Below are positions 5,104-9,632 of a DNA stretch of 9,632 nt, one piece after another (the first letter of the stretch is position 1; each line of letters opens with the position of its first letter). Source of the DNA: an uncultured Holophagales bacterium (GTDB lineage: Bacteria > Acidobacteriota > Thermoanaerobaculia > UBA5066). A program made the translations under genes and the position numbers. The stretch is from the NCBI GenBank assembly GCA_937927565.1, contig CALBDV010000295.1, forward strand, positions 1-9,632, in the 5' to 3' direction. The notes below the pieces were generated by a model that saw only the letters and a list, made by a program, of their open reading frames with translations, ran no database searches and was not told the DNA's origin.

Positions 5104-6666
5104 TCAGCGCGACCCGCTCGGCGGCAGGGCGGCCGGAACCGGTGCCGCACCGCTGGCCGCGGCCCGGAAGAAGTTGTCGAGCGACCCGGCGAGCGTTTCC
5201 GCCACGGCCTTTCGGAACTCCTCGGAGGCCATCTTCTGCTCCTCCTCGGGGTTCGAGATGAAGGCGACCTCGACGAGGACGGCCGGCGCGTTGACGCCGA
5301 TCAGGACACGGAAGGGGGCCTGCTTGACGCCGCGCGTCGCGATGCCGAGGAGACGATTGAAGTCGCCCTGGATGATCTCGGCGAGCCGGCTGGATGCGGA
5401 GAGGTGCTGGTTCTGGGCGAGATCCCAGAGAATCAGGTCGAGGTCCCTGAGGGCCGCGTTCGTCTCGGCGGAAGGAGTCACCGTCGGCTCGGCCTGGTTC
5501 TCGGACTCGGCGAGCGCGGCGGCGGAGCGGTCGGAGGCGTCGAGCGAAAGGTAATAGACCTCCGTCCCGTGTGCCGAGGCGGCACGCGAGGCGTTCAGGT
5601 GGAGCGACAGGAAGACGTCGGCCTTCGCCGCGTTGGAGATCGCCGTCCGGTCCTGCAGGCCGACGGACGCGTCGCTGTCCCGCGTCATCACGACGCGGTA
5701 GCCGCGCGCCGTGAGGACCTCCCGCACCGTCCGCGCCAGGGAGAGGACGGCGTCCTTCTCGAGGAGGCCGCCCGGCCCCTTCGCTCCTTCCTCCGTCCCG
5801 CCGTGCCCCGGGTCGATGACGACGATGCGCGGTTCCGGACGCGGGGTCGGTGAGGGGACGACGAGGGCGCCCGAAGCCTCTCTGGCGGACGGTGAGGGCG
5901 CGTTCGAAACCGGCGGCGGCGGCGCGCCACGGGTCACGTCGACGACGAGCCGCGGCGGGCTGGCGAGAGGGTAGACGTTCGTCGAGAGGTTCTTCCCTTT
6001 CAGGACGATCGCCAGCTCCGTCGGGCGCAGGAAGAGGCGCGCGACCCGCGGGTCGTCGACCGCCATCTCCGGAACGGGCGGGACGAGCTTGACGCCCGGG
6101 AACCGCAGGACGACCTGCTCGTCCCCCTTCTCGACCCGGAACGGCGGCGACTGGCTGAACCGGAAGACGACCTTCGTCGTCCCTTCGAAGGCGGAGACCG
6201 TCGCCTCGACGCCGATCTCGGGCGTCTCCACGCGCCGGGCGGCGAGGGTGCGTCCTCCCCGGTCCCACGTGAACGTCACCCCGAACAGGGGCGAGAGGAC
6301 CCGAGTGAAGAAGTCGGCGTCGGCGAACGCGGTCGAGCCCTCGCCGCGGACGGGCGAGGTGAGCTGGACGAGCCGGGTGTCGACGACTGCGATCGCCGTC
6401 TCCGTCCCGAAGACCGCCGTGTGCGGCCCGATCTTCAGCTCGTAGGAGCCCGTAGCCGCCTCGTACGAGAGCGTCCCGCCGAGCACCGTCGCGATGTCGC
6501 CGACCGAGACGAGCGTCTTCCCATCCACGTCCGTTGCCCGGACGACGAGCGAGGAACCCGCCGGGGAGACGAACGTCGCCGGTGGCGCGGAAGCGGCAGG
6601 ACCGGACCACGCGGCCAGCAGGGCGGCCAGGAAGGCGAGGCGCGGGAAGAGGGTGGGCCGGATCAC
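5104..6666 (-). CDS. N-acetylmuramoyl-L-alanine amidase, Amidase_3 family, exported (520 aa)
   Basis: This zinc enzyme cuts the bond between MurNAc and the stem peptide in the cell wall. A signal peptide (1-26, likely cut after ASA) is followed by a copper-amine-oxidase-N/stalk-like region (about 30-145: LVSVGDIATVLGGTLSY and later FFTRVLSPLFGVTFTWD). Next comes an AMIN-like beta domain (about 150-246) and a Pro/Ser linker (247-279). The catalytic domain begins at IVVIDPGHGG (281-290). Zinc ligands are His288, Glu303 (LLEKD) and His356 (SLHLNA); the catalytic Glu466 sits in LVEVAFISNPEEE. The start is GTG at 6666-6664 with no good Shine-Dalgarno, and a -10-like CATAAT lies just upstream. The gene heads a likely operon with the GerMN, murI and rph genes. 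An N-terminal AMIN-like domain suggests targeting to the wall or septum. Confidence 0.93.
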   Translation of the reverse strand: MIRPTLFPRLAFLAALLAAWSGPAASAPPATFVSPAGSSLVVRATDVDGKTLVSVGDIATVLGGTLSYEAATGSYELKIGPHTAVFGTETAIAVVDTRLVQLTSPVRGEGSTAFADADFFTRVLSPLFGVTFTWDRGGRTLAARRVETPEIGVEATVSAFEGTTKVVFRFSQSPPFRVEKGDEQVVLRFPGVKLVPPVPEMAVDDPRVARLFLRPTELAIVLKGKNLSTNVYPLASPPRLVVDVTRGAPPPPVSNAPSPSAREASGALVVPSPTPRPEPRIVVIDPGHGGTEEGAKGPGGLLEKDAVLSLARTVREVLTARGYRVVMTRDSDASVGLQDRTAISNAAKADVFLSLHLNASRAASAHGTEVYYLSLDASDRSAAALAESENQAEPTVTPSAETNAALRDLDLILWDLAQNQHLSASSRLAEIIQGDFNRLLGIATRGVKQAPFRVLIGVNAPAVLVEVAFISNPEEEQKMASEEFRKAVAETLAGSLDNFFRAAASGAAPVPAALPPSGSR

Positions 6667-6674
6667 TCGCCGGG

Positions 6675-6680
6675 ATTATG
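6675..6680 (-). promoter_or_regulatory. Probable -10 element of the amidase operon
   Basis: CATAAT (6680-6675) matches the -10 consensus at five of six positions in otherwise very GC-rich sequence. Eight bases separate it from the GTG start, so transcription would begin at or near the start codon. No convincing -35 is present about 17 bases upstream (ACGTTC at 6703-6698). Confidence 0.45.
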
Positions 6681-6748
6681 AACGCGGGGAGCCCGCCGAA
6701 CGTCCCGGCCGCCGCTCTGTGGCTTTCCCCGGCTGTCCTCCCCGGATT

Positions 6749-9208
6749 TCAGATCCCCGGCCGGCTCCCGAGGATCGCTGCGGCAAACACGTCCCATGGG
6801 CCTCCGCCGGGAGGCAGAACGCCGGAGGCGTCGAGCCAGGCGCGGGCCTTGCGCGCGAGGAGCTTCCACTCGTTCTTCGCGCCCGCAGCGCTCCGCTCGA
6901 GCCAGAAGAGGGCGAGGGCCGTGGCGGCGGCGCGCCGGAGGAGAGCGGGGTCGCCGGGTATACCGGCGAGGGCCTTCTCGATCGTCGCGAGAGGGACGCC
7001 CAGCACCCCGGCGAGCTCCTCGCCGAGATCCCACGAGCCTTCGGCCTTCTGGAGGGCGACGAGCCGGTCGAGCGCGCGCGTTGAGGATCCAAGGGCGCGT
7101 GCCGAGTAGCGGACCTGCCCAACGGGCTCCTTGCGGGGAGGGATGGCTGAAGCCCTGGCGACTTCGCGGACCACGTCGTCTCTCTCGCCGAGGGACTCGT
7201 CGGGGGCTTCGTCGAGGCTGCGCCTCAGGAACGTCGGGATGTCGAACAGATCTCCCGATGCCGCGGCGCGGGAGCGGGGGGAGATGAGGTTCACGCCGTA
7301 GTCGCACGACATCATCACGTCGGGCGATGGAGGAGCAACCAGGCAGGCCATCGCACCCGTGCTCGTCTCCAGTCCACCCCAGCCCCGCGTCAGGGCGATC
7401 GGCACCTTCTTCAGCGTCATCTCGCCGGTCTCGGGGTTCTCGCGCTCTTCCACGGCCACGTAGGAGGTGTGGCGCGAGACGAGGCCGTACGTCACGCCGA
7501 GGCGGACGATCTCCTCCTTCACCCTGTCCTTCGTGTTCCGTCCCTGCAGCGAACCGCGTCGAGTGTGAAGGGGGCTCGCCCCTTCCTCGAGGTCGCGGAT
7601 CAGCGCCCGCGCCGCGAGCGTGGCGAGGAGAGTTCCCTCCGGCGCCTCCGCTGTCTCGACCCGGACCGGGAGAGCGAGATCCCCGGTGGGCGCTTTCGCC
7701 CGCAGGACGACGTCGCCCGACGCCTTCCCTTCGAGGAAGCCGTAGACGACGACCCTCTCGCCGTCGAAGACGGGCGGGACCCGGTGCGGGGCCTGTCGGA
7801 CCTTCGCCTCGCCCCAGTCGACCCGGAGATCCTCGAGGGCGGGCGCGAGGGCCCGGCCGAGCTGCCGCATCACCTTCGCCTCGATCCGCTCGCCGGGCGC
7901 GATCATCTCGGCCTCGCCGCCGCCTGCCCGCGCGAGCCCCTTCACCAGGTGGGCGCTCGCCCCCGCGCCGATGCCGAACGTGAAGGCCCGGCTCGTCGCC
8001 GCGTGATTGCGCACGAGCGCGAGGACCTCGTCGGTGTTCGAGACCTGGCCGTCGGTGAGGATGAAGAGCTGCCGCCGCGTCCCTTCCGGTACGGCCGGCT
8101 TCAGGATCGACTCCAGGGCCCCGAGGATCTCGGTGCCGCCCAGGTCGGCCGCGAGCGTCTTCACGTGCGCGCTCGCCTCGGCGAGGCTCCTCTCGTCGTA
8201 CGGCCGGCTCTTCGGGAAGAGCTTCTGGAACGTCGAGCCGAAGCCGACGATGTTGAAGAGGATGCCGGCGGGAAGGCTCCGGAGGCAGAGCTGAAGGGCG
8301 TTGCGCGCCTCATCGATAGAGCTTCCGCCCATCGAACCGGAGCGGTCGACGACGAAGACGATCTCGCCCTTCGCCGCGTCGGGCGCGACGAGTCCCCCCT
8401 CGCCGAAGCGGGGAGCGAAGCCGAGCATCGCGACGTGGGTGCCGTCGGGCGCCCGCTCGACGAGCACGGCGGGCCTCCCGGACTCGGCGAGCCGGACGAC
8501 GAGAACGAAGTCGCGGTCGAGGGCGGTCTCGGCGGTCCCGAGGGTGACCCTTCCGCGCGAGCCGTCGAGGTCGATCGAGACGGGGTGCGAGGGCGACTCG
8601 ACTCCGCGGATCGCGGACGGCATGTCGAGCTCTACACGGAGAGACAGGCCGTAGGGAACGCGGAAGGCGACGGGCGGGTTCAGCGTCTCCTCGGGAGTCC
8701 GCCCGACGCCGCGGCGGTCCTCGGCGGGGGCGTAGCGGGGCGACACCGTCGTCGGGAGGGTGAAGCGGAGGCCGTCTCCCTCCGCCCGGAGCTCGGAGAC
8801 GGTGGTGAGCCGGACGACGACCTCCTTGCCGGGCGGGAGGTTTCCGATGCTCGCCGTGAAGACGTCGGACCGCTCCTCGTCGAGGAGGTAGGCACCGTGG
8901 CCGGCCGAGATCGCCTCGTCGTACACCTCGAACGCCTTCTCCCGCTCCATGACCTTCCCGGTGATGACCCTTCCGTCGACGAGGGCCTCGAAGCCGCAGA
9001 CGGCGGCGGCCTCGTCGAGGGGAAAGACGTAGGTGGCTTCGAGGGGCGTGTCCCCGTCGTTGCGGTAGCGCTGGGAGAGGGTGACGCGGGCGGCGAAGCC
9101 CTTCAGCTCGGCTTCCACCGACACGCCGAGCAGGGGAACGGCGGAACCGCCGGCCCGCAGACCGCTGCGGGGAGCCTCGACCACGGGGGAGGGCATCTGC
9201 TGGCTCAT
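6749..9208 (-). CDS. VIT and von Willebrand factor A domain protein, VWA5A/PARP4-like C-terminus (819 aa)
   Basis: The VIT domain covers about residues 22-150, with RVTLSQRYRNDGDTPLEATY (41-60), FPLDEAAAVCGFEA (62-75), the signature GKVMEREKAFEVYDEA (84-99) and the PPGKEVVVRL strand (125-134). A linking beta region follows. The vWA domain (about 281-450) starts EIVFVVDRSGSMGGSSIDEA and has the metal-site residues Asp288, Ser290 and Ser292, with a Thr in GGTE and Asp386 in LTDGQVS. After a beta-rich part comes TYGLVSRHTSYVAVE (573-587). The C-terminal QKAEGSWDLGEELAGVLG and ATALALFWLERS (720-773) resemble the end of eukaryotic VWA5A and PARP4. I see no signal peptide, membrane segment or sorting tail, so a cytosolic protein-binding role is inferred. 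The ATG overlaps the MerR stop as ATGA, with AGGA just before it. Confidence 0.93.
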   Translation of the reverse strand: MSQQMPSPVVEAPRSGLRAGGSAVPLLGVSVEAELKGFAARVTLSQRYRNDGDTPLEATYVFPLDEAAAVCGFEALVDGRVITGKVMEREKAFEVYDEAISAGHGAYLLDEERSDVFTASIGNLPPGKEVVVRLTTVSELRAEGDGLRFTLPTTVSPRYAPAEDRRGVGRTPEETLNPPVAFRVPYGLSLRVELDMPSAIRGVESPSHPVSIDLDGSRGRVTLGTAETALDRDFVLVVRLAESGRPAVLVERAPDGTHVAMLGFAPRFGEGGLVAPDAAKGEIVFVVDRSGSMGGSSIDEARNALQLCLRSLPAGILFNIVGFGSTFQKLFPKSRPYDERSLAEASAHVKTLAADLGGTEILGALESILKPAVPEGTRRQLFILTDGQVSNTDEVLALVRNHAATSRAFTFGIGAGASAHLVKGLARAGGGEAEMIAPGERIEAKVMRQLGRALAPALEDLRVDWGEAKVRQAPHRVPPVFDGERVVVYGFLEGKASGDVVLRAKAPTGDLALPVRVETAEAPEGTLLATLAARALIRDLEEGASPLHTRRGSLQGRNTKDRVKEEIVRLGVTYGLVSRHTSYVAVEERENPETGEMTLKKVPIALTRGWGGLETSTGAMACLVAPPSPDVMMSCDYGVNLISPRSRAAASGDLFDIPTFLRRSLDEAPDESLGERDDVVREVARASAIPPRKEPVGQVRYSARALGSSTRALDRLVALQKAEGSWDLGEELAGVLGVPLATIEKALAGIPGDPALLRRAAATALALFWLERSAAGAKNEWKLLARKARAWLDASGVLPPGGGPWDVFAAAILGSRPGI

Positions 9209-9606
9209 TCCTCGTCCTTTCGGAAGCTCTCGCGGCACCACGCGGCCAGGTCGGCCAGGGCGCCGGGGGGCGGCAGCTTCCGGCCGCCCGACACCAGGAG
9301 CTCGAGGCCGGGACCCAGCACGACGCGGGTCACCGCCTCCCTCGAAACGTGAGGCGCGGCCGGGGGAGCGGGTCGCGGGGCACCGCCGGTGAAGGCGGAG
9401 CGGATCGCCTCGAGGCTTTCGCCCCGCTCCTGCATCGCCTTCACCGCGAGAAGGCGGTCGAGGTGCTCGGGGCCGTAGTGACGGCCCCTCCCGACTCCGC
9501 GCGGCGCGGGGAGAAGCCCCTCCTGGACGTAGTACCTCACCGTCCGCCGCGTGACGCCGCCGAGCCCGGCGAGCTCCTCGATCCCCAGCTCCCTTTCGTC
9601 GCTCAC
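9205..9606 (-). CDS. MerR-family transcriptional regulator (133 aa)
   Basis: The winged helix-turn-helix is clear: LGIEELAGLGGVTRRTVRYY (7-26) is the helix-turn-helix, then VQEGLLPAPRG, GRGRHYGPEHLDRLLAVKAM (39-58) and QERGESLEAIRSAF (59-72). An Ala/Pro linker follows (about 73-86). A short domain of about 45 residues containing VTRVVLGPGLELLVSGGRKL (92-111) and LADLAAWCRES (118-128) ends the protein. There is only one cysteine (Cys124), so it does not look like a classical metal sensor, and the usual long dimerisation coiled coil is not evident. The start is GTG at 9606-9604. The stop overlaps the next start (ATGA), so its likely role is to control its own operon with the VIT/vWA gene. The effector is unknown. 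Confidence 0.92.
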   Translation of the reverse strand: MSDERELGIEELAGLGGVTRRTVRYYVQEGLLPAPRGVGRGRHYGPEHLDRLLAVKAMQERGESLEAIRSAFTGGAPRPAPPAAPHVSREAVTRVVLGPGLELLVSGGRKLPPPGALADLAAWCRESFRKDEE

Positions 9607-9632
9607 GCCATAAATGTGACATCGACTGTCGC
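9607..9632 (-). promoter_or_regulatory. AT-richer start region of the MerR-VIT operon
   Basis: Directly before the MerR GTG the minus strand reads CACATTTATGGC, the only AT-rich patch nearby. It is preceded by GACA-GTCGA-TGTC (9630-9618), a short inverted repeat. No Shine-Dalgarno is seen. It may be part of an autoregulated promoter, but the window ends at 9632 and the -35 side is missing. Confidence 0.3.

Noticed and set aside
4428..5853. Several long plus-strand frames opposite the GerMN and amidase genes
   Set aside because: All are Arg/Gly-rich shadows. The minus-strand frames have signal or anchor segments and catalytic motifs.
7469..9352. A 627-codon plus-strand open frame antisense to the VIT/vWA gene
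   Set aside because: Its translation is rich in Arg, Glu, Asp and Gly with no fold-like pattern, as expected opposite a GC-rich gene. The minus-strand frame has clear VIT and vWA motifs.
9209..9622. The VIT/vWA frame stays open upstream to an ATG at 9622, giving a 957-residue protein
   Set aside because: The added part is Arg/Gly-rich and lies over the MerR gene in another frame. The ATG at 9208 overlaps the MerR stop and starts a typical VIT protein.
9618..9630. GACA-N5-TGTC inverted repeat as a MerR operator
   Set aside because: The arms have only four bases, and the window ends before the -35/-10 context needed to judge it. It is mentioned only inside the promoter feature.

Overview
The window is very GC-rich bacterial chromosome with tightly packed, third-position GC-rich genes, frequent GTG starts and 1-4 base stop/start overlaps. 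I see no insertion sequences, phage genes or CRISPR repeats. The gene set (a Sec-exported c-type cytochrome, a periplasmic cell-wall amidase, a GerMN protein, a MerR regulator with a VIT/vWA protein) suits a high-GC Gram-negative or diderm lineage such as Acidobacteriota. That assignment is an inference from style and gene content, since no phylogenetic marker in the window settles it.

Region 1 (1-1545) is a small redox block. Two FMN split-barrel (pyridoxamine-phosphate-oxidase-like) genes lie on the minus strand. They are coupled by a GTGA overlap right behind a run of nine G, and the second gene runs off the window edge. They diverge from a plus-strand gene for an exported monohaem cytochrome c. 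The 120-base divergent spacer holds an AT-rich island in which TTAG occurs four times at 10-11 base spacing, a layout typical of tandem direct-repeat operators. A long GC-rich hairpin follows the cytochrome gene.

Region 2 (1600-2577) holds tRNA-Pro(UGG) on the minus strand, with an encoded CCA end and a recognisable promoter. Divergent from it is an alpha/beta hydrolase with a complete Ser-Asp-His triad.

Region 3 (2585-6666, minus strand) reads in transcription order: N-acetylmuramoyl-L-alanine amidase, membrane-anchored GerMN protein, glutamate racemase (murI), RNase PH (rph). Spacings are 10, -4 and 11 bases, so this is probably one operon joining peptidoglycan synthesis and turnover to RNA 3'-end processing. 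It recalls the racE-gerM-rph cluster of Bacillus subtilis. The GerMN domain is split by a proline-rich insert.

Region 4 (6749-9606, minus strand) is a two-gene unit: a MerR-family regulator with an unrecognised C-terminal domain, overlapping by ATGA an 819-residue VIT plus von Willebrand A protein. The latter keeps a C-terminal region like that of eukaryotic VWA5A/PARP4 proteins. It has no visible signal peptide, so it looks like a cytosolic bacterial relative of those proteins under a dedicated regulator. This is the best candidate for an undescribed system in the window.
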